Of a stretch of 16,688 bases of DNA, positions 6,391-14,524 are shown one piece after another (positions within the stretch are counted from its first letter, which is position 1; each line of letters begins with the position of its first letter). The stretch lies in assembly GCA_021808195.1 (NCBI GenBank), contig JAKBCE010000054.1, positions 1 through 16,688 on the forward strand, read 5' to 3'. The notes under the pieces were generated by a model. The model was not told where the DNA came from. It saw only the letters and a list, made by a program, of their open reading frames with translations, and did not search any database. The position numbers and the translations under genes are program-made. The stretch comes from Pseudomonadota bacterium. Its GTDB lineage: Bacteria > Pseudomonadota > Gammaproteobacteria > Steroidobacterales > Steroidobacteraceae.

Positions 6391-8799
6391 TCAGAAGCGG
6401 ACCCGCACGCCCCCGAACACCTCGAGCGGTGCCGCTGGACTGATGAAACGGTTGTTCACGCCGGGACCATTGGTCAACGCATGCACCGGGATCCCGGGTG
6501 CACCAACCCCCGTCGGGTCACTCAAAATTCCCCAGGTCGCGTAGTGACTGTCGAGCAGATTCTCGATGGTGAGAAACAGCCGAACATGATGCCTCGGACG
6601 GTAGCTCGAATGCACCTCCACCACGGTGTAACCACGGAGCGGCGCCAGCTGATTGGACTCATCACCGACGTAATAAACACTGCTCACGATATTGACACTC
6701 ATACCGATACTCCAAATCGGCGACAACGAAAGATCACCACCGATCTTCCAGCGATTCTCCGGTATCCCCGGAAACTGATCTCCGGGCTGCACGTGGATAT
6801 TCCCGCTCGCGTCCTGGAAGGGGTTGGAAGACGCAGGAATCACCAGCGCGGTGAGAAACGTCGCGCGCACGAGGCTGTAATGCAGGTAGGCGGACCAGCG
6901 CGGAGCGTCGAAGTTCACGCCCGTCTCCAGTCCCTGCCGACGTGTATCACCGATATTGGCGAAATACCCCGAACTCAACGACGTCGCAACGCCGTGAATG
7001 TCATCGTGCAGAACCGTGCGAAACACGCTGAAATTCCACCGCATTGCCCCACCGAAAACCGGAATTCGCTCCACGGTGCCGCGCAAACCGATCTCCATGG
7101 TGTGCGAGACCACCTGACGGAGCGTGGGCGGATCACCGGAGAGGCTCGCGGGAAGCAGACAGGGGGCCTGCGGATCGGAACACTCGATCTCGCCTGGGGT
7201 CGGGACGCGGTTGTTCACCGAATAGTCGCCATAGAGCGTCGTCGAATGCCCGAGGGCATAGGTCGCCCCGATCGACGGATTGAAGTGAACGTAACGATTG
7301 TGGCCGCTGAGCCGCGTACCGAGTTGATCCGCAAGATTCACCTGCGCGATGTTGTAGCGCCCGCCGGCGGTCACGGCCAGCACCGCAGTGACGTTGAACG
7401 TATCGGTGAGGTAGACGCCAAATGCTTTGTTGACCGAATCAACGTTCACCGGCACCGCATCGCCGTTCGCCAGGGCGCCGGGGGAATTCTCCGGCGTATC
7501 GACGAACAGCGCCGAGGGCTGCACGACGAGCTGTGCGTTCAGCAGACCGAGCTGCGCACCGGCGTAATAGCCGCTCGATGCGTAATCCACTGCTGCGCCG
7601 ACGGTGAAGTGATTGGTATGTCCGAAGATGGCGGCGTCGTTGGCGGTCTGCAGGGTCGCACCCCTGCCCCAGCTGTGCAGCAGTTCTAAATCATTCTCCC
7701 CGATATACCGCGTCCCACCGGCCGAGATGTCCGGCAGCGCCTGCCCCGCAGCATTCGTCAGCGGCGTGACGCCGTCCGGCTGGCAAAGCACGCCGGGCAA
7801 CGTGCGGCATGCGATGTAACTGGTGCCGTTGCCGTTCGCCACGGCCTGGGAGAAGTCGCGGTAATACAGCACGGCGGCGAGCGTCCAGCGCCCTGGCAGC
7901 TTCAGTCGGCCATTGAGAATGAGAAACTTCAGGCGATTGAGATTGGCCTGCGGACCGGTGAACACCAGCGAGCGATTGATCGCCAACTCCTGCACCGGGG
8001 CGGAACTCTGGCCCTTGAGCGTGTTGTCGTCCCAGGCGTAGCTCAGATCGAGCGACCCTGCCCTGCCGTGCAGACTCACCACGGCGAACAGATCGCGCAG
8101 CTGGTCACTGGAGAATTCCCGCCATCCCCGCCAGTTCAGCCCGCGCCCGGCGACGTAGAACCCGAACATTCCCGAATGCATGCCGTACTGCGCACTGATC
8201 TCGTGCCGATGAAAGGATCCGCCGGACAGCTGTACCTCGCCGCCACGGTAATTGAACCCGTTCTTCATCGTGAGGGAAATGGCCCCGCCGAGTGCATTCA
8301 ACCCATACACCGCGCTCGAGCTGCTCAGCTCGACCTGATCGATCGCCGACGGCAGGATCAGGTCCCAGTTGACCGTATCGCCGAATGCCTCATTGATGCG
8401 CACGCCGTTCTCGTACACCGCGAGCCCCTGCGGTGTCCCGAGCACCGGCGAGGCTTCGAAGCCACGATAGAGAATGTCCGGCTGGAACGGATCGGCCACA
8501 TTGTCGTTGATGTTGATGCTGCTCAGCTGAGTATTGAGCGCCCCGGTGAGACTGGCGGTGCCCTGTGCCGAAAGCGAGGCAGCGGTGAGTACCTGAACGT
8601 TGCCCGGAATCTCATTGATCGGGACGGCGGATCCGGAGAGCGGCGCGGCATTGATGACGATCGTCTTCAGCGCGTGATGTGCCGTCGGGTGATCCGCCCC
8701 TAGGGCTGCAGTGCCCAGGGCCGCAAGCAGCAGACCGCATGCCGCAACGAACGCCACCGTACGGCCGCGCAATCGGCCTCTCCCCAGCGCTCGGGCCAT
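6391..8799 (-). CDS. TonB-dependent outer-membrane receptor
   Basis: An 802-residue receptor for TonB-driven uptake of a ligand across the outer membrane. The ATG at 8799 is preferred over the one at 8814 because GGGAGG lies five bases before it, while the earlier ATG has no ribosome site. Residues 1-34 are a signal peptide (core VAFVAACGLLLAALGTAALG). A short TonB-box-like TIVINA lies near residue 47. The plug domain follows (about 60-180), with the typical DILYRGFEASPVLGTPQGL, YENGVRINEAFGD and SSSAVYGLNALGGAISL elements. The rest is the beta-barrel, ending in the terminal strand VFGGVRVRF with the C-terminal Phe used for barrel assembly. Two presumed surface loops each carry a cysteine pair: Cys331/Cys339 and Cys540/Cys547. 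The ligand is not identifiable from sequence. Neighbours are the protease-TPR gene downstream and, divergently, a two-component system next to a xylan-debranching enzyme. Confidence 0.93.
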   Translation of the reverse strand: MARALGRGRLRGRTVAFVAACGLLLAALGTAALGADHPTAHHALKTIVINAAPLSGSAVPINEIPGNVQVLTAASLSAQGTASLTGALNTQLSSININDNVADPFQPDILYRGFEASPVLGTPQGLAVYENGVRINEAFGDTVNWDLILPSAIDQVELSSSSAVYGLNALGGAISLTMKNGFNYRGGEVQLSGGSFHRHEISAQYGMHSGMFGFYVAGRGLNWRGWREFSSDQLRDLFAVVSLHGRAGSLDLSYAWDDNTLKGQSSAPVQELAINRSLVFTGPQANLNRLKFLILNGRLKLPGRWTLAAVLYYRDFSQAVANGNGTSYIACRTLPGVLCQPDGVTPLTNAAGQALPDISAGGTRYIGENDLELLHSWGRGATLQTANDAAIFGHTNHFTVGAAVDYASSGYYAGAQLGLLNAQLVVQPSALFVDTPENSPGALANGDAVPVNVDSVNKAFGVYLTDTFNVTAVLAVTAGGRYNIAQVNLADQLGTRLSGHNRYVHFNPSIGATYALGHSTTLYGDYSVNNRVPTPGEIECSDPQAPCLLPASLSGDPPTLRQVVSHTMEIGLRGTVERIPVFGGAMRWNFSVFRTVLHDDIHGVATSLSSGYFANIGDTRRQGLETGVNFDAPRWSAYLHYSLVRATFLTALVIPASSNPFQDASGNIHVQPGDQFPGIPENRWKIGGDLSLSPIWSIGMSVNIVSSVYYVGDESNQLAPLRGYTVVEVHSSYRPRHHVRLFLTIENLLDSHYATWGILSDPTGVGAPGIPVHALTNGPGVNNRFISPAAPLEVFGGVRVRF

Positions 8800-8801
8800 C
8801 G

Positions 8802-8807
8802 AACCTC
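8802..8807 (-). promoter_or_regulatory. Shine-Dalgarno GGGAGG for the TonB receptor
   Basis: On the minus strand GGGAGG sits about five bases upstream of the ATG at 8799. It also lies downstream of the two ATG codons at 8814/8811, so it argues that the receptor begins with MARALGRG rather than five codons earlier. Confidence 0.65.
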
Positions 8808-8937
8808 CCATCATGACGCTTTGCCGGACACTCTCGGCCTCGGCGCGTCCGTCCGGTCGTTATCCCTGCGGATCCTCGCTGCTCCTGCAGCGCAGCGGCA
8901 AGGGAAATCTTCCTGATTGCGCCTCGGGCGCATGGCA

Positions 8938-8952
8938 CGCATCGGCGATGCG
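8938..8952. promoter_or_regulatory. Inverted repeat CGCATC-GGC-GATGCG, possible operator
   Basis: Perfect 6-base arms with a 3-base centre lie in the divergent region between the receptor and the two-component genes. The size suits a dimeric regulator such as the NarL-type response regulator encoded nearby, but this is position-based inference. If the kinase starts upstream, the repeat would be within coding sequence. Confidence 0.3.
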
Positions 8953-9099
8953 GAAATGGAACACGGCAACGATGATCCCCGAAAAGCAGGCGCACGGATG
9001 GCGTGCCGCATCCCCTGCGTATCCTTCTGCGGTCCTCGCCCGCCCCCGTGCCGTGGCGGTACACTGCTCTGGTTCCGACGTCACTCGGCACCAGACGCC

Positions 9100-10173
9100 A
9101 TGTCGATGCAAGAGCCAGTGAGGACCTCGACGATCGGGCCCCGAAGCGCGGCCCCGACCGTCGGTGACCCAGCGCAGCAGCCCGCGGGGAGTGCTGATCC
9201 CTCGGGCCCTGCGGCGCGCACCTTTGGGACGGACCGGGGCGCCCATCGCCGTGACGCGCTGGTGGTGGCTGCGGTCACGATCATCACCTGGGTGCTCTGC
9301 GGCCTGTTCAACGTCACTGAGGCGCTGCAGCGTCTCACAGCACCCTACGAACGCTATCAGCTCGACGAATTGCCGTCCGTTTTACTGGTCCTCGGTCTGG
9401 GCCTTACGTGGTTCGCCGCACGGCGCTACCAGGAAGCCAGAACCGAGATCGGTCTGCGCAAATCCGCGCAGGTCCAACTCGCCGCGGCACTGGCGGACAA
9501 CCGACGGCTGGCTCAGCAGTATGTCGCGCTGCAGGAAGCGGAGCGCAAAGCACTGGCGCGCGAGCTGCATGATGAGCTCGGTCAATATCTGAACGTCATC
9601 AAACTCGATGCCGTCGGAATACGCGACGCGCGCACCCCCGACATCGATGCCGCCCGGAGCCGAGCTGCGGCCATCGTCGAGCATTGCAACCACATTCACT
9701 CCGCCCTCGCCACGCTGATCCGCGAGCTGCGTCCACCGGGATTGGACGAGCTCGGACTCGCCGCAGCGCTCGAGCATTGCGTGCAGCTGTGGCGGGTGCG
9801 CCTGCCGACCCTGGCGCTGCGCCTGGTCATCGACGGTGAGCTCACCGAGTTGCCCGAGGAAATCGCAGTGACACTGTTTCGTCTCGTCCAGGAAGCGCTG
9901 ACTAACGTGGCCAAGCATTCTGCGGCCACCCGCGCGGAAGTGCGGGTCACCCGCAGCGGCATAGACGCCTCGACTCCCGCGTCGGTCTCGATCACCATCA
10001 CGGACGACGGCATCGGGCGCACCGACGAGGAGGACTCCACGGGTCTGGGTCTGATCGGTATGCGCGAACGGGTTTATGCGCTACGCGGAACGCTCAATGT
10101 CGCCCGCGCCCCCGGCCCAGGATTCGTCTTGAGCGCCCGCATTCCACTTCCGTCGGAGACACCCCAGTCATGA
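9100..10173 (+). CDS. Two-TM sensor histidine kinase, NarL/UhpB type (HisKA_3)
   Basis: A 357-residue membrane sensor kinase. The start is uncertain. ATG 9100 (MSMQEP) is chosen because the earlier in-frame stretch from 8917 looks non-coding, but no candidate has a good ribosome site. After a Pro/Ala-rich N-terminal tail, two membrane helices lie at about residues 53-70 and 91-107, with only about 20 residues between them, so there is almost no periplasmic sensor domain. A coiled stretch (110-148) leads to the HisKA_3 box ALARELHDELGQ with phospho-acceptor His157. The HATPase_c domain has the N-box QEALTNVAKH (Asn269), G1 DDGIG (302-306) and G2 STGLGLIGMRER (313-323). It overlaps the response-regulator gene by ATGA, so both are translated together. 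With so small an external loop, the signal is probably sensed in the membrane or through a partner protein. Confidence 0.88.
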   Translation: MSMQEPVRTSTIGPRSAAPTVGDPAQQPAGSADPSGPAARTFGTDRGAHRRDALVVAAVTIITWVLCGLFNVTEALQRLTAPYERYQLDELPSVLLVLGLGLTWFAARRYQEARTEIGLRKSAQVQLAAALADNRRLAQQYVALQEAERKALARELHDELGQYLNVIKLDAVGIRDARTPDIDAARSRAAAIVEHCNHIHSALATLIRELRPPGLDELGLAAALEHCVQLWRVRLPTLALRLVIDGELTELPEEIAVTLFRLVQEALTNVAKHSAATRAEVRVTRSGIDASTPASVSITITDDGIGRTDEEDSTGLGLIGMRERVYALRGTLNVARAPGPGFVLSARIPLPSETPQS

Positions 10174-10808
10174 CCGAATTGATCACGGTTCTATTGGTCG
10201 ACGATCACGCCATCGTGCGTGAAGGGTATCGGCGGCTGCTCGCCGAGCAGCCGGCGGTCCGGGTCATCGGGGAGGCCGCCACAGCCCCTGAGGCCTGCGC
10301 ATTGGCCCTCAGGCTCCGTCCCGACGTCGTCGTCATGGACATTGCACTGCCCGGCATGAGCGGCATCGAGGCGACACGCAGGATGTTGAAGAGCGCGGCT
10401 GCGCCGCGCGTGCTGATGTTCAGCATGCACGAGGACGCGATCTACGCGACGCGCGCCCTGCAGGCAGGCGCCATGGGGTATCTCAGCAAAGCGAGCGCAC
10501 CGGAAGTCTTGATGTCTGCAATCTATGCCGTGCAGCGCGGCGAGCGGTACCTGAGCCCCGACGTTGCGGCCAACATGGGCCACGCAACGCAACCGGAGCA
10601 CAGCGGCGAATTTGCGCTGCTGACGCCACGCGAGTTCGAGGTCCTGCGGCTGCTGGTACACGGCGACACGGTCAAAGGCATCAGCGAGACGCTCGGCGTT
10701 TCCGAGAAGACCATCGCCAATCATCAGTCCGCCATTCGCGAGAAGCTCGGCGCAAAGAACAGCGTGCAACTGTCACGGCTGGCGGAGCGCCACGGGCTGC
10801 TGCCCTGA
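10170..10808 (+). CDS. NarL/FixJ family response regulator
   Basis: A 212-residue cytoplasmic DNA-binding regulator phosphorylated by the kinase encoded immediately upstream. The receiver domain (about 5-120) has the acidic pair Asp11-Asp12, phospho-acceptor Asp57 in VVMDIALPGMSG, Ser85 as the switch residue and Lys107 in YLSKASAP. A LuxR/GerE helix-turn-helix fills about residues 150-207 (LTPREFEVLRLLVHG, with recognition helix around VSEKTIANHQSAIREKL). Length and order are normal for the UhpA/UvrY group. The ATG overlaps the kinase stop as ATGA. The downstream GH115 gene, 230 bases away on the same strand, and the divergent TonB receptor are natural candidate targets, but no consensus site for this regulator is known to me. 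Confidence 0.93.
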   Translation: MTELITVLLVDDHAIVREGYRRLLAEQPAVRVIGEAATAPEACALALRLRPDVVVMDIALPGMSGIEATRRMLKSAAAPRVLMFSMHEDAIYATRALQAGAMGYLSKASAPEVLMSAIYAVQRGERYLSPDVAANMGHATQPEHSGEFALLTPREFEVLRLLVHGDTVKGISETLGVSEKTIANHQSAIREKLGAKNSVQLSRLAERHGLLP

Positions 10809-11038
10809 TGCAGGCGGATCTTCAGGCACGAGCCCTTCCCGCATCGGCCTCACCTGCGTCGGCTCGAAGGGCGCAGCCACAGAGCCCCAGTCATTCTGCG
10901 CGCCACGAGTGAAGAGAGGATCGAAGCGGCGTCCTGAGGCGGCGCAGCAGGCAGATCGCCGCCGGCACCAGCGCGCCGAAACCGCATGATTCTTGGTATC
11001 TTTGTTCGCACCTCCCACTCGCCTTTGCTCAAGCCTCC
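10809..11038. other. Intergenic region between response regulator and GH115 gene
   Basis: These 230 bases hold an inverted repeat, GCCCTTC at 10832-10838 against GAAGGGC at 10866-10872. Within its 27-base loop is an imperfect direct repeat (GCATCGGC at 10841, GCGTCGGC at 10856; 15 bases apart). The arms could form a weak terminator for the two-component operon, but no T tract follows. No strong promoter is visible for the GH115 gene; TATCTT near 10997 is a possible -10. Confidence 0.4.
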
Positions 11039-14002
11039 ATGCACACGCCGTTGAGATTCGGCACCGCCGCGCCCGCGATGTTCCTGCGCGTCTGGACCGC
11101 CGTGCTACTGACCGGACTGCTCGTGCTTCCCGCTCGCAGCGACGCCGTCGGCCAGCCTCGGTATATACAGTACGCCCAGGTTTCGCGCGGGTTCCGGCTA
11201 GCGCAAAACGGGACCGTCGCGAAACTCTACGTTGATCCGCAGGACTGGTGGGGCGTCATCCACGCCGCGCACTGCCTGCAGCGCGACATCGATCGGGTCA
11301 CTGCCGTCACACCGCAACTCGTCGAAACAGCCAACCCTCCGGCCGGCGACGTCGTCATCATCGGCACCCTGGGCAAGAGCCGCGTCATCGACCGGCTCGC
11401 TCGCGAGCACAAACTCGACGTCCGCGCCATTCGGGGTCAATGGGAAGCCACCGTGACACAAGTGGTGAACAACCCGGCACCCGGCATTCGGCGCGGACTG
11501 GTCATCGCCGGCAGCGATGAGCTGGGCACCATTTACGGCATCTACGATCTCTCCGACGACATTGGTGTTTCACCGTTGTACTGGTGGGCGGACGTGCCGC
11601 CCAGTCACCACGCTGTACTGTATGCCGATCCGGGTCACTGGGTGGTGGGTCCGCCTGCCGTCAAGTATCGCGGCATCTTCATCAACGATGAGGCGCCGTC
11701 GCTGACCGACTGGGTCAAGAAGCGATATGGACTCTACAACCATCACTTCTATGTCAGAGTCTTCGATCTGCTACTGCGGTTGCGTGCCAACTATCTATGG
11801 CCGGCGATGTGGTCGAGCGACTTCGCAGTCGATGACCCGCAGAATCCAAAGCTCGCCAATCGATACGGCATCATCATGGGCACCTCGCACGAAGAGCCGA
11901 TGATGTGCGCGGAGAATGAGTGGAAGCGCCGCTACGGCCCGTGGAACTACCCTACCAACAGCAAGCGCATTGATCAGTTCTGGCGCCACTGCATGACCCG
12001 CGACCGGCATTTCCGGCAGATCGTCACCCTCGGCATGCGCGGCCACAGCGACACGCCCATGGCGGACTCCGGCAGTATTTCGCTCATGCGGCGAATCCTC
12101 CACAAGCAACGCGAAATCCTGCGCCAGACAGTCACTCCCGATATCGACAAAATTCCGCAGGTCTTTGATTTCTACAAGGAGGTTTACCGCTATTACCAGG
12201 AAGGCCTGCACATCCCCAACGACGTGACACTGCTCTGGAGCGACGACAACTGGGGAAACCTGCAACATCTGCCCACCGCCGCGGAACGCCAGCGCAGCGG
12301 CGGAAATGGCATCTACTATCACCTCGACTATGTGGGGGGCCCGCGCTCGTACAAATGGGTCGATACCTACCCCATTGCCAAGATCTGGCAGCAGATGGGC
12401 CTCGCCTGGCGGTACGGTGCGACGCGCATCTGGGTGGTCAACGTCGGGGATCTGCAGCCGAAGCTGTTCCCCATGGAATTCTTCCTGACCATGGCTTGGA
12501 ATCCTGCCAGGTGGACCGCCGCCAATCTGCATCGCTATACCCTGAAGTGGGCCGCGGACAACTTCGGACGCAAATACGCACCGCAGATCGCACAACTGCT
12601 CGCCGGATATACCAAGCTCAATGGCCGCTGCAAGCCGCAGGATCTCACGCCGACCACGTTCAGCCTGATCCACTATGATGAGGCCAGGCGTGTGTATCGC
12701 CAATGGAAGTCGCTCACCGCCGAAGCCGAACGCGTCAATCAGGAGCTGCCACGGGCGTATCACGCCGCATTCTATGAGCTCGTTCTTTATCCGCTGAAGG
12801 CCTCAGGCATCGTCAACGAGCTGTACATCACCGCAGGGAAGAACGCGCTTTATGCGCGTCAGGGTCGCGTGCGCACGAATGCGCTCGCACGACGGGCCCG
12901 CAAACTCTTTGCGCAGGACGCCGCACTCAGCTGGAAATACAACCACGGCATCGAGGATGGCAAGTGGGATCACATGATGGACCAGACCCACATCGGCTAT
13001 TTCGACTGGAACCAGCCACCGGTCAACATCATGCCTGCCGTCTCCTGGATACAACCCCTCGCGGGACCGCACATGGCCGTGGCCGTGCAGGGCAGCGCGA
13101 TGGCCGCGCCCGGACCATACCCGAAGCCGAAGCTTGCTCTGCCCACGTTTGACGTGTTCAATCGCCAGACGCGAGCCATCACCGTTTTCAATCGCGGCAA
13201 TCGACCGTTCACTTTCACGGCCCGTGCCAACCGACCCTGGATTCGCCTGAGCGCCAGCGAAGGAACCGTTATCCGCGGCCAGCAGCTCCGGGTCAGCATT
13301 GCCTGGCGCAAAATCACTCCGGGCCACCACCACGGAATCATCACCATCCAGCAGAGGGGTGGTCCCAGCGTCACTGTCGGCGTGCGCGCATTCGATCCCG
13401 CGTTTCCCACCCGCTCGGGTCTGCGCGGATTTGTCGAGGCCAACCATTACATCTCGATCGATGCCGCACACTTCACCGGCCGCACCGCGGTTCACGGCGT
13501 GCATTGGGCCAACATTCCAGACTACGGAGAGACACTCTCCGCCATGACGGTCTTCCCTGTCACGGCCAGGAGCCTCTTGCCGCCGAAGCCAGCGGCGACG
13601 CTCGACTATCGCATGTATCTTTTCAGCCACGGGACCTGCAGCGTCACCATCATCCTCGCCCCGACATTGCAGGCTCTGCCGGACCGCGGCGTACGCTATG
13701 CCCTCTCGTTCGACACACAGCCGCCAAAGATCGTCAATGCGCTCGCCAACCCTTCCGCCACCGCGTGGGCGAAGGCCGTGACCGATGGGGTCCGCACGGT
13801 CACCACCGTGCTCAACGTGCCTTCCCCCGGATACCACACACTCAAGCTGCGGATGATTGATCCGGGAGTGGTCGTGGAGAAGCTCGTCGTGGCGTTCCCA
13901 AACCCGCACGTGCCGCAACGCCCGGGCACACGGGGGTCACGGATCCCCAGCGCGCCGTCCAGTTATCTCGGCCCACCCGAGAGCTATCTCCGGCTCCAGT
14001 GA
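11039..14002 (+). CDS. GH115 xylan alpha-1,2-glucuronidase, secreted
   Basis: A 987-residue exported glycoside hydrolase. GH115 enzymes release (4-O-methyl)-glucuronic acid side chains from glucuronoxylan. The ATG at 11039 lacks a ribosome site; ATG 11078 (Met14) is an alternative that keeps the same signal peptide (core VLLTGLLVL, cleavage near SDA at 34-36). The N-terminal alpha/beta domain includes VVIIGTLGKS and SDELGTIYGIYDLSDDIG. The barrel domain starts near residue 205 (VKYRGIFINDEAPSL). It contains family-typical blocks: ANYLWPAMW, GTSHEEPM, TLGMRGHSDTPM (about 335), LLWSDDNWGN (398-407) and WVVNVGDLQPKLFPMEFF (465-482). A helical region follows, then a beta-sandwich of BACON-like appearance (about 705-790). 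The GH115 C-terminal domain is last (LSFDTQPPKIV, APSSYLGPPES). All parts of a full enzyme are present. It stands alone as a xylan gene here, next to a two-component system. Confidence 0.93.
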   Translation: MHTPLRFGTAAPAMFLRVWTAVLLTGLLVLPARSDAVGQPRYIQYAQVSRGFRLAQNGTVAKLYVDPQDWWGVIHAAHCLQRDIDRVTAVTPQLVETANPPAGDVVIIGTLGKSRVIDRLAREHKLDVRAIRGQWEATVTQVVNNPAPGIRRGLVIAGSDELGTIYGIYDLSDDIGVSPLYWWADVPPSHHAVLYADPGHWVVGPPAVKYRGIFINDEAPSLTDWVKKRYGLYNHHFYVRVFDLLLRLRANYLWPAMWSSDFAVDDPQNPKLANRYGIIMGTSHEEPMMCAENEWKRRYGPWNYPTNSKRIDQFWRHCMTRDRHFRQIVTLGMRGHSDTPMADSGSISLMRRILHKQREILRQTVTPDIDKIPQVFDFYKEVYRYYQEGLHIPNDVTLLWSDDNWGNLQHLPTAAERQRSGGNGIYYHLDYVGGPRSYKWVDTYPIAKIWQQMGLAWRYGATRIWVVNVGDLQPKLFPMEFFLTMAWNPARWTAANLHRYTLKWAADNFGRKYAPQIAQLLAGYTKLNGRCKPQDLTPTTFSLIHYDEARRVYRQWKSLTAEAERVNQELPRAYHAAFYELVLYPLKASGIVNELYITAGKNALYARQGRVRTNALARRARKLFAQDAALSWKYNHGIEDGKWDHMMDQTHIGYFDWNQPPVNIMPAVSWIQPLAGPHMAVAVQGSAMAAPGPYPKPKLALPTFDVFNRQTRAITVFNRGNRPFTFTARANRPWIRLSASEGTVIRGQQLRVSIAWRKITPGHHHGIITIQQRGGPSVTVGVRAFDPAFPTRSGLRGFVEANHYISIDAAHFTGRTAVHGVHWANIPDYGETLSAMTVFPVTARSLLPPKPAATLDYRMYLFSHGTCSVTIILAPTLQALPDRGVRYALSFDTQPPKIVNALANPSATAWAKAVTDGVRTVTTVLNVPSPGYHTLKLRMIDPGVVVEKLVVAFPNPHVPQRPGTRGSRIPSAPSSYLGPPESYLRLQ

Positions 14003-14012
14003 TTCCAACGTC

Positions 14013-14032
14013 CGACGGGCACTGGCCCGTTG
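14013..14032 (+). terminator. Hairpin after the GH115 gene
   Basis: CGACGGGC (14013-14020) pairs with GCCCGTTG (14025-14032) around the tetraloop ACTG, giving eight pairs including one G-U. It begins 11 bases after the GH115 stop codon, the usual place for a terminator. The following bases lack a strong T run, so termination efficiency is uncertain. Confidence 0.45.
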
Positions 14033-14429
14033 TGTACGGTTTCCGCCCTCCCCCGCTGAAGCGACGACACACTTCCGGGCGCGTTTTGCGCGTGGGGAAC
14101 ACCCCGTCAGTGCGCACACCGCCAGACATCAGGCGGTGCGCGCGCGATCCGGTGCAGCAGCTGCGGCATCCGCTCCCGGCGTGAGGCCTCGAACCCCATT
14201 GGACTGGCGGAGGTTGGCCGCCACAAAGGACATAATTCACTGCGTTTCGCACGGCTGGTGCGCACTGCGAGCGTGATATCCGGCGGCAGTGACAGGCTGC
14301 CCAGTCAACGCGTCATTCGAATCGATTCTGCGCTGGGCTCGCGCCACTTTTGGCGGTGTCGCGCCATATGCTCGTTTGCCCATGCGCTCGGTGGCGCTCC
14401 GGGCGGCCACTGCCCCGATCCGAGGTTAA

Positions 14430-14451
14430 AATGTCAAGGTTTTTTGACATT
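14430..14451. promoter_or_regulatory. Operator-like inverted repeat AATGTCAA-N6-TTGACATT
   Basis: Two perfect 8-base arms (14430-14437 and 14444-14451) flank a 6-base spacer, 73 bases before the HipB-like gene. The right arm contains the -35 hexamer of the likely promoter. A dimeric HTH protein bound here would block RNA polymerase, which fits autorepression by HipB-type antitoxins. The sequence differs from the E. coli hip operator, as expected for a distant homologue. Confidence 0.6.
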
Positions 14452-14472
14452 CCTGCCAGCCTGGCGCATCAT
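14444..14472 (+). promoter_or_regulatory. Sigma-70-like promoter of the hipBA-like operon
   Basis: A perfect -35 TTGACA (14444-14449) is followed after 17 bases by CATCAT (14467-14472), which matches four of six -10 positions. It lies about 50 bases upstream of the HipB-like start and overlaps the inverted repeat. Confidence 0.5.
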
Positions 14473-14524
14473 CATATGAATTGCCAGAACACACCGGTCC
14501 GGCGGCCCGGGCCTTTAGGATTCC

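Larger units (their letters stand above)
8800..9099. other. Divergent intergenic region, TonB receptor / sensor kinase
   Basis: About 300 bases separate the minus-strand receptor from the plus-strand kinase and should contain both promoters. The only clear structure is an inverted repeat at 8938-8952. No B12-type or other riboswitch element was recognised on the receptor side, and no convincing -35/-10 pair on either strand. The kinase frame is open through much of this region, so part of it may be coding if an upstream start (ATG at 8932, 8956 or 8998) is used. Confidence 0.5.
14003..14524. other. Non-coding region between GH115 and the HipB-like gene
   Basis: About 520 bases with no gene I can support. 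The left end holds the hairpin at 14013-14032. The right end holds the promoter and inverted repeat of the hipBA-like operon (14430-14472). Between them are short open frames with Arg-rich, low-complexity translations that I regard as chance. TTCGAATC near 14316 resembles a tRNA T-loop, but no stems fold around it. Confidence 0.55.

Noticed and set aside
6481..7689. Plus-strand 402-codon open frame opposite the TonB receptor
   Set aside because: Shadow frame: Arg/His-rich translation with no domain, opposite a complete receptor gene.
11795..13918. Long minus-strand open frames antisense to the GH115 gene (322 and 371 codons)
   Set aside because: They mirror the codon pattern of the plus-strand gene in GC-rich DNA, have no recognisable domains, and the plus-strand protein is a full GH115 enzyme.
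14300..14345. Possible tRNA suggested by TTCGAATC
   Set aside because: No T-stem pairing around the loop and no anticodon or acceptor stems at the right distances.
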